A DNA stretch of 64,000 nucleotides from Rhodococcus antarcticus (GCF_026153295.1 NZ_CP110615.1:2170001-2234000), one strand, 5' to 3'. Numbered from the stretch's first letter, positions 50,134 to 59,190 are shown. Made by a program: numbers and translations. The notes: generated by a model not told the origin, from the sequence alone.

Positions 50134-51309
50134 GTGGCCGCCGCCGACCGACTCCCCGACGAGGTGCTGCGCCGGCTCGAGCTGGCCTCGGGCGACTTCT
50201 CCCACCAGGCCATCGTCACCATGGCCCAGCAGCTCCCCTTCTTCGGGCGGATGAACGCCGAGCAGCGGGCCAGCGTGCAGCTGGTCGTGCAGACGGGGGT
50301 GGCCAACTTCGTGGAGTGGCTGCGCGATCCGCGCGCCGCCATCCGGCTCACCGCCGAGGCGTTCCGCGCCGCCCCCCGCGACCTCACCAAGCGCGTCAGC
50401 CTGCGCCAGACCGTCGAGATGGTCCGTACCGCCACCGACGTGTTCGAGCGTCAGCTGCCCAGCGTCGCCACCGACGCGGCGCAGCTCGCTGCGCTCACCG
50501 AGGCGGTGCTGCGGTACGGCCGGGAGATCGCCTTCGCCGCGGCGACCGTCTACGCCGCGGCAGCCGAGTCGCGCGGGGCGTGGGACGCACGGCTGGAGGC
50601 GCTGGTGGTCGACGGGGTGGTGCGCGGGGACCCCGACGAGTCGCTGTTGTCCCGGGCCTCGGCCCTGGGCTGGGACCTCTCGGCGACCGCCACCGTGGTG
50701 GTGGGGAACCCGCCCGACCGGCCGGCGTCGAGCGTGACGAGCTCGGTCCGGGCGGTGGCGGCCCGGCACGCCCGTGACGCCCTGGTGGCCGTGCAGGGCT
50801 CCCGGCTCGTGGCTGTGGTCAGCGGGGCGCTGCCCGGCACCCCGCTGCTGACCGACCTGTCCGGGTGCTTCGGTCCGGGGCCCGTCGTGGTGGGTCCGGT
50901 GGCCGCCTCGGTGGGGGGGGCGAACCGCAGCGCGGTGGAGGCGATGGCGGGGTTGCGCGCCGTGCCCGCGTGGCCCTCGGCGCCGCGCCCGGTGCTGGCC
51001 GCCGACCTGCTCGCGGAGCGGGTGCTCGACGGGGACCCGTACGCGGAGCGGGCCCTGCTCGACCTCGTGGTGCGGCCGCTGCTGGGCGCCGGCGGTGCGC
51101 TGGCCGACACCCTGGACGCCTACCTCGAGGCGGGCGGGGCCGTGGAGAGCTGCTCGAGGACCCTGTTCGTTCACGCCAACACCGTCCGCTACCGCTTGCG
51201 GCGGGTGGCCGAGGTGACCGGGCTGGAGCCCACCGCCCCCCGCGACGCCCACGTCCTGCGCACCGCGTGCGCCGTGGGTCGGCTCGCGGTCGCCCGCGGC
51301 ACCTTCTGA
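50134..51309 (+). CDS. PucR/CdaR-type regulator of fatty-acid synthesis (FasR-like)
   Basis: A 391-residue regulator with an N-terminal helical sensor region (about 1-150), a GGDEF-like/CdaR middle domain (about 155-270), and a C-terminal PucR helix-turn-helix (VESCSRTLFVHANTVRYRLR, then RVAEVTGLEP). Its place directly before fabD is that of Rv2242 and of Streptomyces FasR, which activates the fab operon there. The same job is therefore likely: sensing fatty-acid status and controlling fabD-fabH-acpP-fabF. GTG 50134 gives the family N-terminus. A perfect inverted repeat before fabD (51503-51536) is a candidate binding site. Confidence 0.88.
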   Translation: MAAADRLPDEVLRRLELASGDFSHQAIVTMAQQLPFFGRMNAEQRASVQLVVQTGVANFVEWLRDPRAAIRLTAEAFRAAPRDLTKRVSLRQTVEMVRTATDVFERQLPSVATDAAQLAALTEAVLRYGREIAFAAATVYAAAAESRGAWDARLEALVVDGVVRGDPDESLLSRASALGWDLSATATVVVGNPPDRPASSVTSSVRAVAARHARDALVAVQGSRLVAVVSGALPGTPLLTDLSGCFGPGPVVVGPVAASVGGANRSAVEAMAGLRAVPAWPSAPRPVLAADLLAERVLDGDPYAERALLDLVVRPLLGAGGALADTLDAYLEAGGAVESCSRTLFVHANTVRYRLRRVAEVTGLEPTAPRDAHVLRTACAVGRLAVARGTF

Positions 51310-51549
51310 GCCCAGGGTCGGCTCGAGGACGCACGCCGGCCAGCACACCGGTCCAGGACGGGCGTCGTTGAGCACACGCTTGTGCACCCCGACAACGTCA
51401 CACTCCGACCTGGACGCCGTTCACCCCGCAGCCGCAGCGTCCCTGTCCTGCTCAGCGGGGTCGCTTGTGGGAACCCCACAACACGCGTCCGCAGAGTTGG
51501 TGCACGTCCACACGGTCGATCACGGTGGTGGACGTGTTCCCTGGGACAG
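51310..51549 (+). promoter_or_regulatory. fab operon upstream region with a 9-bp inverted repeat
   Basis: 240 bp between the regulator stop and fabD. CACGTCCAC (51503-51511) and GTGGACGTG (51528-51536) form a perfect inverted repeat with a 16-bp spacer, 14 bp before the fabD start. Shorter GTGCAC/GTTG motifs recur around 51376-51412 and 51480-51505. This is the natural place for the fab promoter and FasR-type binding; no terminator follows the regulator gene. Confidence 0.5.
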
Positions 51550-52473
51550 GTGATCGCACTCCTCGCTCCCGGACAGGGCTCGCAGTCCCCCGGCATGCTC
51601 GCGCCCTGGCTCGCCCTGCCCGGTGCTCCCGAGCGGGTGGAGGCGTGGTCGGCGGCCACCGGGCTCGACCTCGTGCGCCTGGGCACCACCGCCTCGGCGG
51701 AGGAGATCACCGACACCGCGGTCACCCAGCCCCTGGTGGTGGCCCTGGCCCTGCTGGCGCACGACGCGCTGCTCGCGGCCGGACAGGTCCCGGATGACGC
51801 ACTGACCGCGGGCCACTCCGTCGGCGAGCTCGCCGCCGCGGCCATCGCCGGCGTGCTCAGCGCCGACGACGCCGTGGCGCTGGCCGCCGTGCGCGGGGCG
51901 GCCATGGGTCTGGCCTGCGCCGCAGAGCCCACCGGCATGTCGGCCATCCTGGGCGGCGACCCCGACGAGGTGCTCGCCCGCCTCGACGAGCTCGGGCTGG
52001 ACCCCGCCAACCGCAACGGCGCCGGACAGGTCGTCGCCGCCGGGGCCCGAGCCGGCCTCGACGCCCTCGCGGCGGACCCGCCCGCGAAGGCCCGCATCAT
52101 CCCGCTCGCCGTGGCCGGGGCCTTCCACACCGCGTTCATGGCCCCCGCGCAGGAGGCCGTCACCGCCCGGGCCGCCCAGATCAGCGTCGCCGATCCCACC
52201 CGCCCGCTGCTGTCCAACGCAGACGGCACCGTGGTCACCGACGGTGCGGACGTGCTGGCGCGGATCGTCGCCCAGATCACCCGCCCCGTCCGCTGGGACC
52301 TGTGCACGGAGTCGATGCGCAGCCGCGCCGTCACCGCCGTCGTCGAGCTCCCGCCGGCCGGCACCCTGGTGGGCCTGGCCCGCCGCGAGCTGAAGGGCAC
52401 CCCCACGGTGGCGCTGAAGACCCCCGACGACCTCGCGAAGCTGGCGACCGTGCTCGAGCAGGTGTCCGCGTGA
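51550..52473 (+). CDS. fabD: Malonyl-CoA:ACP transacylase FabD
   Basis: A 307-residue enzyme loading malonyl groups onto acyl carrier protein. APGQGSQ at residue 6 and the active-site serine in AGHSVGE (Ser90) are visible, as are the catalytic His in VAGAFHTAFM and the conserved arginine loop near 115. Length is normal. GTG 51550 is selected because the family starts only a few residues before the PGQGSQ motif. It is first of the operon and overlaps fabH by 4 bp. Confidence 0.95.
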   Translation: MIALLAPGQGSQSPGMLAPWLALPGAPERVEAWSAATGLDLVRLGTTASAEEITDTAVTQPLVVALALLAHDALLAAGQVPDDALTAGHSVGELAAAAIAGVLSADDAVALAAVRGAAMGLACAAEPTGMSAILGGDPDEVLARLDELGLDPANRNGAGQVVAAGARAGLDALAADPPAKARIIPLAVAGAFHTAFMAPAQEAVTARAAQISVADPTRPLLSNADGTVVTDGADVLARIVAQITRPVRWDLCTESMRSRAVTAVVELPPAGTLVGLARRELKGTPTVALKTPDDLAKLATVLEQVSA

Positions 52474-53459
52474 GCCCGCGCCTGCTCACCACCGCCGCCC
52501 GTCCGGGCGCACGGATCCTCGGCACGGGCTCCTACCTGCCCGAGCGCGTCGTCACCAACGACGAGCTGGCGCTGACCATCGACACCAACGACCAGTGGAT
52601 CCGCGAGCGCGTCGGCATCGTCAGCCGGCACAAGTGCGCCCCCGGCGAGACCCTGGTCGACATCTCCGCGCACGCCGGCCGCGCCGCGATCGCCGACGCC
52701 GGCCTGCAGCCCGGTGACATCGACGCCGTCATCGTCGCCACCTGCACGCCGCCGAGCCCGGTGCCCAACATGGCTGCCCAGGTGGCCACGGCCATCGGCA
52801 CCGGTGACATCGCCGCCTTCGACCTGAACACCGCCTGTGCCGGCTTCTGCTACTCCACCGCCGTGGCCACGGACATGGTGCGGGCCGGCACCGCGACCAA
52901 CGTGCTCGTCATCGGCGCGGAGAAGTTCACCGACTGGATCGACCCGAACGACCGCTCGACGGCGATCATCTTCGCCGATGGGGCGGGCGCGGCCGTGGTG
53001 GGCCCCTGCACCGAGGAGCAGGGCCCGGCCATCGGACCGGTGTCCTGGGGCAGCTCAGGCGACCAGCACGCCGTCATCCAGATCCGCGACCGCACCACGT
53101 TCGTCGAGCAGGAGGGCCAGGCCGTCTTCCGCTGGGCCACCACCAAGGTCGCCCCGGTGGCGCTGCGCGCCCTCGAGCTCGCCGGGCTCACCCCTGCCGA
53201 CGTCGACGTCCTCGTCCCGCACCAGGCCAACCTGCGCATCCTGGAGTCCCTCGCCAAGGCCATGCGCAAGGCCGGGGCGCGCGAGGACATGGTGCTCGCG
53301 CGCGACATCGTCCACACCGGCAACACCTCCGCCGCGTCGGTGCCCCTGGCCCTGGACCACCTGCGTCGCGACGGGCTGGCGCACAGCGGCCAGGTCGCGC
53401 TGCTGGTCGGCTTCGGCGCCGGCCTGTCCTTCGCGGCCCAGGCGGTGGTGCTGCCATGA
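52470..53459 (+). CDS. fabH: 3-oxoacyl-ACP synthase III FabH
   Basis: A 329-residue initiating ketosynthase that condenses an acyl-CoA primer with malonyl-ACP. The Cys-His-Asn triad is complete: Cys123 in DLNTACAGF, His in VPHQANLRI and Asn in VHTGNTSAAS. GTG 52470 overlaps the fabD stop. Its presence between fabD and acpP is the Streptomyces/Pseudonocardiales arrangement; mycobacteria keep fabH elsewhere. This indicates a full FAS-II pathway making branched or straight primers. Confidence 0.95.
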   Translation: MSPRLLTTAARPGARILGTGSYLPERVVTNDELALTIDTNDQWIRERVGIVSRHKCAPGETLVDISAHAGRAAIADAGLQPGDIDAVIVATCTPPSPVPNMAAQVATAIGTGDIAAFDLNTACAGFCYSTAVATDMVRAGTATNVLVIGAEKFTDWIDPNDRSTAIIFADGAGAAVVGPCTEEQGPAIGPVSWGSSGDQHAVIQIRDRTTFVEQEGQAVFRWATTKVAPVALRALELAGLTPADVDVLVPHQANLRILESLAKAMRKAGAREDMVLARDIVHTGNTSAASVPLALDHLRRDGLAHSGQVALLVGFGAGLSFAAQAVVLP

Positions 53460-53496
53460 TCCGACCCGTACCCACCCCTTCAGAAGGAGCGCAACT

Positions 53497-53736
53497 GTGA
53501 GCAACGACGAGATCACCGCCGGCTTCGCCGAGATCATCGAGGAGGTCGTCGGCATCGAGGCGGCCGACGTCACCCCGGAGAAGTCCTTCGTCGACGACCT
53601 GGACATCGACTCCCTGTCGATGGTCGAGATCGCCGTCCAGACCGAGGACCGCTTCGGCGTGAAGATCCCCGACGAGGAGCTCGCGAACCTCAAGACCGTC
53701 GGTGACGCGGTGGACTACATCGCGAAGAACAAGTGA
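53497..53736 (+). CDS. acpP: Acyl carrier protein
   Basis: A 79-residue acidic four-helix protein that carries the growing acyl chain on a phosphopantetheine arm. Ser39 in DDLDIDSLSMVEI is the attachment site. GTG 53497 follows AGAAGGAG, the best ribosome-binding site of the operon, consistent with the high level at which ACP is needed. The stop overlaps the fabF start. Confidence 0.95.
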   Translation: MSNDEITAGFAEIIEEVVGIEAADVTPEKSFVDDLDIDSLSMVEIAVQTEDRFGVKIPDEELANLKTVGDAVDYIAKNK

Positions 53737-54989
53737 CCAGTTCCCCCAGCGCACCTGGTGACGGCGGCCGCACGTCGGTCGTCGTCACCGGGTTCGGTGC
53801 CACCACTCCGCTGGGCGGTGACGTCGCCTCCACGTGGGAGGCGCTGCTGGCCGGGCGCAGCGGGGTCGGCACCCTGGAGCAGGACTGGGTGGCGCGCTTC
53901 GAGCTGCCCGTGCACATCGCCGCGCAGCTCGCCGTGGAGCCCACCGAGACCCTGTCCCGCGTGCAGGCCCGGCGGCTGGACCGCAGCGAGCAGGTGGCGC
54001 TGGTCGCCGCCCGCGAGGCCTGGGCCCACGCCGGCTCCCCCGAGGTCGACCCCGAGCGGCTCGGCGTCGTCATCGGGACCGGCGTCGGTGGCGCGGTGGC
54101 GCTGTTGGACCAGGACGACCTCCTGGAGAACCAGGGCCTGCGCAAGGTCTCCGTCATGACCATCCCCATGCTGATGCCGAACGGCCCTGCCGCCACGGTG
54201 GGTCTGGAGCTGGGTGCCCGCGCGGGCGTGCACGCTCCCACCTCGGCCTGCGCGTCGGGTTCGGAAGCCATCGCCACCGCGTACCGGATGATCGCCATGG
54301 GCGACGCCGACGTCGTGGTCTGCGGCGGCGCCGAGGCCTGCATCACGGGCATCACGCTCGCCGGCTTCTCCCAGATGCGAGCCATGAGCACCCGCAACGA
54401 CGACCCGGCCTCCGCGTCCCGGCCCTTCGACGCCGACCGCGACGGGTTCGTCATCGGCGAGGGCTCCGGCATCGTGGTGCTCGAGCGCGAGGAGTTCGCC
54501 GCGGCGCGCGGGGCCACCGTGCTGGGCCGGCTCGTCGGCTACGGCATGAGCTCGGACGCCTTCCACATCACCGCCTCCCCGGCGGACGGCGAGGGCCAGG
54601 CCCGGGCCATGACCACGGCCCTCCGCCGGGCCGGCGCCACCGGGTCCGACGTGGGGCACGTCAACGCCCACGCCACCTCCACCCCGATCGGCGACGCCGC
54701 CGAGTTCGCCTCGATCACCCGCGCCGTGGGTGACCACGCCGTGGTCACCGCACCCAAGTCCACCCTGGGTCACACCCTCGGTGCCGCCGGTGCGCTCGAG
54801 TCGATCATCACGATGCTTTCGCTCAGCGAAGGCGTCATCCCCCCCACCGCAAACCTGGTCCACCAGGACCCCGCGATCACCCTCGACGTCGTGACGGGCG
54901 AACCCCGTCGCGTGCAGGTCGATCTCGCGATCAACAACTCCTTCGGCTTCGGCGGGCACAACGTGGCGCTCGCCTTCGCTCGCGTCTGA
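53733..54989 (+). CDS. fabF: 3-oxoacyl-ACP synthase II FabF
   Basis: A 418-residue elongating ketosynthase. The active Cys is in TSACASGSEAI, the two His in VNAHATSTPIGD and KSTLGHTLGAAG, and the C-terminal block NNSFGFGGHN is typical. GTG 53733 overlaps the acpP stop. Only one ketosynthase is present, in contrast to kasA-kasB of mycobacteria. It condenses malonyl-ACP with acyl-ACP during chain extension. Confidence 0.95.
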   Translation: MTSSPSAPGDGGRTSVVVTGFGATTPLGGDVASTWEALLAGRSGVGTLEQDWVARFELPVHIAAQLAVEPTETLSRVQARRLDRSEQVALVAAREAWAHAGSPEVDPERLGVVIGTGVGGAVALLDQDDLLENQGLRKVSVMTIPMLMPNGPAATVGLELGARAGVHAPTSACASGSEAIATAYRMIAMGDADVVVCGGAEACITGITLAGFSQMRAMSTRNDDPASASRPFDADRDGFVIGEGSGIVVLEREEFAAARGATVLGRLVGYGMSSDAFHITASPADGEGQARAMTTALRRAGATGSDVGHVNAHATSTPIGDAAEFASITRAVGDHAVVTAPKSTLGHTLGAAGALESIITMLSLSEGVIPPTANLVHQDPAITLDVVTGEPRRVQVDLAINNSFGFGGHNVALAFARV

Positions 54990-55029
54990 GCCAGACCGGC
55001 TCCGACCCCTCCCTCCACAGGAGCACGCC

Positions 55030-56490
55030 ATGACCGCTCTCGACACCCGCCCGAGCACCCCGGCCGAGCCGGCGGACCCGATCGACCCGCGGGACCCGCT
55101 GCACCGGCTCGAGCAGCTGCTCGACACGGGCTCCGTGGTGCTGCTGCGCCCCCGGGACACCTCCGGGGTGCTCGCTGCCCGGGGCACCATCGACGGTGCC
55201 AAGGTCGTGGCCTACTGCACCGACGCCACGAGGATGGGCGGGGCCATGGGATCCGCGGGCTGCCTGCACGTCGTCGAGGCGATCGACCTGGCCTCCAAGC
55301 TGCGCTGCCCCGTCATCGGGCTGTGGCACTCCGGCGGGGCCCGGCTGGCCGAGGGCGTGGAGGCTCTCGACGCGGTGGGCCTGGTCTTCGCGGCCATGGT
55401 CCGGGCGTCCGGGCGGGTGCCGCAGATCTCGGTGGTGCTCGGCCCGGCCGCCGGGGGCGCGGCCTACGGCCCGGCCCTGACCGACATCGTCATCATGAGC
55501 CCGGAGGGCCGGGTGTTCGTCACCGGTCCGGACGTGGTCCGCTCCGTCACCGGCGAGCAGGTCGACATGGCCGCGCTCGGCGGTCCGGAGGCGCACGGCA
55601 AGAAGTCCGGCGTGGTCCACGTGATCGCCGACAGCGAGGCCGACGCACTGGCCCGGGCCCGGCGCTTCACCGGCCTGTTCGCCCGCCCGGGCATCTTCGA
55701 CATGCAGCGTGCGGCCTCCGAGCAGACGGACTTGCGTGCCCTGCTGCCCGAGCAGAAGCAGCGCGCCTACGACATCCACCCGGTGATCCGCGAGCTGCTG
55801 GACACCGACCACGACCTCGAGGGCCGGGCGGTGTCGACCTTCGACGAGCTGCAGGCCCGGTGGGCGCCCAACGTGACGATCGGTCTGGGCCGCCTCGCCG
55901 GACGGACCGTGGGCGTGGTGGCCAACAACCCGATCCGCCTCGGTGGCTGCCTGAACTCCGAGAGCGCCGAGAAGGCCTCCCGCTTCGTGCGCATGTGCGA
56001 CGCGTTCGGCATCCCCCTGGTGGTGCTGGTGGACGTGCCGGGCTACCTGCCCGGCGTGGGTCAGGAGTGGGACGGCGTGGTCCGCCGCGGCGCGAAGCTG
56101 CTGCACGCCTTCGCCGAGGCGATCGTGCCCCGGGTGACGCTGGTGACCCGCAAGTCCTACGGCGGCGCCTACATCGCGATGAACGCGAAGTGCCTGGGGG
56201 CGACCCAGGTGTTCGCCTGGCCCGGCGCCGAGGTGGCCGTGATGGGTGCAAAGGCCGCGGTGGGCATCCTGCACCGCAAGGCGCTCGCCGCGGCCTCCGA
56301 GGACGACCGCGAGGCGCTGCACGCGCGCCTGGCCGAGCAGCACGAGCGTATCGCCGGCGGCGTGAACCGGGCGCTGGCCCTCGGCGTGGTGGACGAGGTG
56401 ATCGACCCCGGTGACACCCGGCGGCGGATCACCGAGGCCCTCGCCTCGGCCCCGGCCGGTCGTGGGGCGCACGGCAACATCCCGCTGTAG
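55030..56490 (+). CDS. accD: Acyl-CoA carboxylase carboxyltransferase (beta) subunit
   Basis: A 486-residue carboxyltransferase of the propionyl/acetyl-CoA carboxylase beta type, without the zinc finger of bacterial AccD. The N-domain carries ATRMGGAMGSAGCLHVVEAI and GLWHSGGARLAEGV; the C-domain carries VDVPGYLPGVGQEWDGVVR and RKSYGGAYIAMN. It transfers carboxyl from biotin on a separate alpha subunit to acetyl-CoA, giving malonyl-CoA for FabD. It corresponds to AccD6 in position. AGGAG precedes ATG 55030, 40 bp after fabF. Confidence 0.93.
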   Translation: MTALDTRPSTPAEPADPIDPRDPLHRLEQLLDTGSVVLLRPRDTSGVLAARGTIDGAKVVAYCTDATRMGGAMGSAGCLHVVEAIDLASKLRCPVIGLWHSGGARLAEGVEALDAVGLVFAAMVRASGRVPQISVVLGPAAGGAAYGPALTDIVIMSPEGRVFVTGPDVVRSVTGEQVDMAALGGPEAHGKKSGVVHVIADSEADALARARRFTGLFARPGIFDMQRAASEQTDLRALLPEQKQRAYDIHPVIRELLDTDHDLEGRAVSTFDELQARWAPNVTIGLGRLAGRTVGVVANNPIRLGGCLNSESAEKASRFVRMCDAFGIPLVVLVDVPGYLPGVGQEWDGVVRRGAKLLHAFAEAIVPRVTLVTRKSYGGAYIAMNAKCLGATQVFAWPGAEVAVMGAKAAVGILHRKALAAASEDDREALHARLAEQHERIAGGVNRALALGVVDEVIDPGDTRRRITEALASAPAGRGAHGNIPL

Positions 56491-56501
56491 CCCCTCCTTG
56501 C

Positions 56502-56565
56502 CGCCAAGTGCGGGCTTCTGGCGGTCATCCGGGGTGGAATGGCGACCAGAAGCCCGCACTTGGCG
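56502..56565. repeat. Palindromic element, copy 2 (after accD)
   Basis: A 64-bp palindrome with perfect 20-bp arms, CGCCAAGTGCGGGCTTCTGG (56502-56521) and its complement (56546-56565). The outer 15 bp and the inner GGTCATCC are shared with the copy at 48778; the next four bases differ but stay complementary. It lies between the convergent accD and DUF3145 genes. Confidence 0.85.
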
Positions 56566-56584
56566 CTGGGTACGGGGGCCGTGC

Positions 56585-57103
56585 TCAGCCGACGGAGCGG
56601 TGCAACCAGGTCACCTCGCAGCCCTCGCCGCCGCTGCGGAACGGCTCCAGGGCCTCGTCCCAGGCGGTGCCGAGCGCACTGTCCAGCTCGGCCGCGAGGT
56701 GCTCCCCCGCGCCGGCGGCCATCATCGTGCGCAGGCGCATCTCCCCGAGCACGACGTCGCCGTTGGCGCTGGTGCTGCCCCGCCAGAGCCCGAGACCCGG
56801 CACGTGGCTGAACCGCTCGCCGTCCACCCCGTCGCTGGGGTCCTCGGTCACCTCGAAGCGCAGCACGGGCCACGCCCGCAGAGCCTTGGCCAGCCGTGCA
56901 CCCGTGCCCACAGGGCCTGCCCACGAGCAGGTGGAACGCAGCAGCCCGGGGGCGGACGGCTGCGCGGTCCACTTCAGGCCCGCCCGGGAGTCCAGGGTCC
57001 CCGAGAGGGCCCACTCCACGTGCGGGCACACGGCAGCGGGCGACGAGTGCACGTACACCACACCCGTCGTCCGGTCCGCGAACTGTTCTGCAACGCCCAC
57101 CAC
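56585..57103 (-). CDS. DUF3145 family protein
   Basis: A 172-residue soluble protein found only in actinobacteria. VVYVHSSPAAVCPHVEWALS, LRSTCSWAGPVGTGARLAKA and LHRSVG at the C-terminus are family features. Its function is unknown. It commonly lies downstream of accD in this phylum. GTG 57103 start; the convergent palindromic repeat separates it from accD. Confidence 0.85.
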   Translation of the reverse strand: MVGVAEQFADRTTGVVYVHSSPAAVCPHVEWALSGTLDSRAGLKWTAQPSAPGLLRSTCSWAGPVGTGARLAKALRAWPVLRFEVTEDPSDGVDGERFSHVPGLGLWRGSTSANGDVVLGEMRLRTMMAAGAGEHLAAELDSALGTAWDEALEPFRSGGEGCEVTWLHRSVG

Positions 57104-57229
57104 TCACCTCCGGCTCCGACGAGGGACGTCTTCCCCAACGACCTCGTGAGCAGGACTCGTGCTGGCTGTGCGTGACCAGTGTGCCTCGTGGGGCGCCTGG
57201 TGCGCCAGTGGGTGTCCTCGCGGGTGGGG

Positions 57230-58138
57230 TCAGCCCGCCGCACGCTTGGCCGGGTCGGCCGGGAAGGCGCCGGCCTCGATCAGGTCGCCGGAGAGGTCCG
57301 CCAAGCGCGCGAGCACGTCCTCCAGGTCCTCCCCGATCCCCGCGACCACCGCGTCCTCGGCGTCGTCTGTCATGTCCTCCAGGACCGCTCGCAGCTCCTC
57401 GCCGGCCTCCGTCAGCGCCCCGTCGGCGAGCAGCCCGTCGTCGGTGAGGGTGGCCACCGCCGCTCCGATCTCCTCGGGTGACCACCCGCGGCTGGCGGTG
57501 TAGCTGCCCAGCGTCATGCCGCAGGTCAGCTCGGTGAGCACGTTCATCCGCACCGGGTCGAGCCCCGCGGACAGGCAAACGGCCAGGTGCGCGTCCCCCC
57601 GGTGCTCGCGCAGCAGCTCGCACACCCGCCACAGCGCACCCCACGGGTCGGCGGGCACGGGCAGCGCCGCGAGGGCGGCGTACAGCGGACGGGCCACCAG
57701 GTGCGCGCCCGCGAGCCCGCGGCGCAGCAGCGCGGTCAGCTCCGCGACGCCGTCGGGCTCGCCCAGCACCCGGCGCAGCGAGGCCACCGCACCCGCCTCG
57801 CGCGCGGCCAGCACGGCGTCCCGGTCGGCCGTCGCCGCGGCCCCGGCGAACACCGACTCCACCAGGGCGGGGGCGAACACGCCGAAGGTGGCGGTGACCA
57901 GTGCGGGCGGCGGGGTGCCGAGCGAGGCGGCCCGGCCCCAGACGTACGTACCCAGGAAGTCCAGGCCGAGGTCGGCGCACCGCTCGTTGACCTCCCGGGC
58001 CCAGATGCCCTGGGTCGCGATCGGCTCGATCGCGTCACGCAGCCGGCGGGCGCCGCTCGCCCGCAGCGAGGCCGGCGGCGGCTCGGTGCCCGGGGGCGGC
58101 GGGGCGAAGAAGGTCGCGACGGCGGTCTCGTAGTCCAC
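57230..58138 (-). CDS. SCO6745/SalK-type helical protein
   Basis: A 302-residue helical protein related to the SCO6745 (SalK-like) family. ASGARRLRDAIEPIATQGIW is near the start and two pseudo-repeated helical halves follow. A winged-helix-like C-terminal part (SRGWSPEEIGAAVATLTDDG, LLADGALTEAGEELR) suggests nucleic-acid or ligand binding. A biochemical role is not known. GTG 58138 starts the conserved region. No operon partner. Confidence 0.75.
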   Translation of the reverse strand: MDYETAVATFFAPPPPGTEPPPASLRASGARRLRDAIEPIATQGIWAREVNERCADLGLDFLGTYVWGRAASLGTPPPALVTATFGVFAPALVESVFAGAAATADRDAVLAAREAGAVASLRRVLGEPDGVAELTALLRRGLAGAHLVARPLYAALAALPVPADPWGALWRVCELLREHRGDAHLAVCLSAGLDPVRMNVLTELTCGMTLGSYTASRGWSPEEIGAAVATLTDDGLLADGALTEAGEELRAVLEDMTDDAEDAVVAGIGEDLEDVLARLADLSGDLIEAGAFPADPAKRAAG

Positions 58139-58147
58139 CCGGTGATG

Positions 58148-58401
58148 GTGGCACGGTCGGCCGACCTCAGGGAGACCGTCGGCCCCCCGGGCATCGTGGG
58201 GCCGCTCGTGCCGGCCGGCGTGCTCACGCTGGTCGTCGTCACCGCCGGGTCGTTCGCGGTGCCGTCGGAGTCGCCCGTCGTGCTCGTGCCAGCCGACCCG
58301 GAGTGGTGGTGCGGCTGACCCCTGGCCGCCGCTCCACCGTCACCGGCGACGACGCGGACACGGCCGCTGTCCTGCTCACGACGCTGCGCGCCCGGGTGTG
58401 A
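58148..58401 (+). pseudogene. Possible small membrane-protein gene with a frameshift
   Basis: From GTG 58148 the frame gives one hydrophobic segment (GVLTLVVVTAGSFAVP) and VVLVPADPE, then ends at TGA 58316-58318. The adjacent frame continues as VVVRLTPGRRSTVTGDDADT and ends at 58401, right before the tRNA. One missing base near 58303 would join them into an 84-residue protein. No family name can be given. Confidence 0.35.
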
Positions 58402-58404
58402 CGG

Positions 58405-58479
58405 TGGGGCAGGTGGGGCTCGAACCCACGACCTGACGGATTATGAGTCCGCTGCTCTGACCAGCTGAGCTACTGCCCC
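58405..58479 (-). tRNA. tRNA with CAU anticodon (Met or lysidine-modified Ile2)
   Basis: A complete cloverleaf on the minus strand: acceptor GGGGCAG with a CTGCCCC partner, anticodon loop CTCATAA (anticodon CAT), T-arm GTGGG TTCGAGC CCCAC. It lacks the initiator features (the acceptor is fully paired). CAT is shared by elongator Met and Ile2; I cannot separate them by eye. CCA is not encoded. Confidence 0.9.
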
Positions 58480-58730
58480 GCACAGGGAGGTTATCGGGTG
58501 CGCGGGGGCGGAACCGCCGCCCGGCGCCACGGGCGGACCTGGGGTCCCGGCACGAGCTGGGTCGGCCGCCACGTCGCCGGTGAGCACGTCGAGGAGTTGC
58601 GCCGCCGACCCGAGCCGGCCCGCACGCTCACCGTCCAGCTCCAGGCCGAGCTCAGGCCAGACCATCTGCTGCCTGGACGGTGCTGGACGATCGCGGCCGA
58701 GGACGACCAGCGTCTCCGCTGGTCAGAAGG

Positions 58731-58803
58731 CTCCTCCAACTGGACTCGAACCAGTAACCTGCCGATTAACAGTCGGCTGCTCTGCCAATTGAGCTATGGA
58801 GGA
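58731..58803 (-). tRNA. tRNA-Asn (anticodon GUU)
   Basis: A complete cloverleaf on the minus strand: acceptor TCCTCCA with TGGAGGA, anticodon stem GCCGA/TCGGC around CTGTTAA (anticodon GTT), and T-arm ACTGG TTCGAGT CCAGT. The discriminator is G and CCA is not encoded. The 250 bp between it and the CAU tRNA have no gene. Confidence 0.93.
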
Positions 58804-58944
58804 CCGCGCTGGGCTCACCGGTGGTGCGGAGCGCAACGGAGCCGAACTCTAGCGCACCCGTGGACCAGCCTCCCCCACGGGCCACCGCCCCGGCATCGGG
58901 CAGGATGGTGCCGACGAACAGGTGCGAGGAGAGGTGGTCGAGAA

Positions 58945-59190
58945 GTGAAGGGTCTCCTGCTGGGAGCAGCTGCGGGGTACGTGCTGGGTACCAAGGCCGG
59001 GCGCGGACGGTACGAGCAGATCGTCCGCAGCTACGGGCGCGTCAAGAACAGCCCCGCCACCAAGAAGATCGCCGACGTCACGCGCGACAGGGTGGCCGAC
59101 GCCCTCAGCACCCAGCCGAAGCTGGAGCCGCTGGAGCCGCTCAACGCGGAGAGCACCGTCTACGGCCGCAAGGGAACCCGCCGCGACTAG
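58945..59190 (+). CDS. Small conserved actinobacterial protein (Rv2342-like)
   Basis: An 81-residue protein beginning KGLLLGAAAGYVLGTKAGRG, a short hydrophobic helix followed by RYEQIVRSYGRVK and a charged tail. The glycine-rich start resembles YtxH-type small proteins. The counterpart in M. tuberculosis, as I recall, is Rv2342 beside dnaG. GTG 58945 is preferred by ribosome-binding site (GAGGAGAGG) and similarity. Function unknown. Confidence 0.75.
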   Translation: MKGLLLGAAAGYVLGTKAGRGRYEQIVRSYGRVKNSPATKKIADVTRDRVADALSTQPKLEPLEPLNAESTVYGRKGTRRD

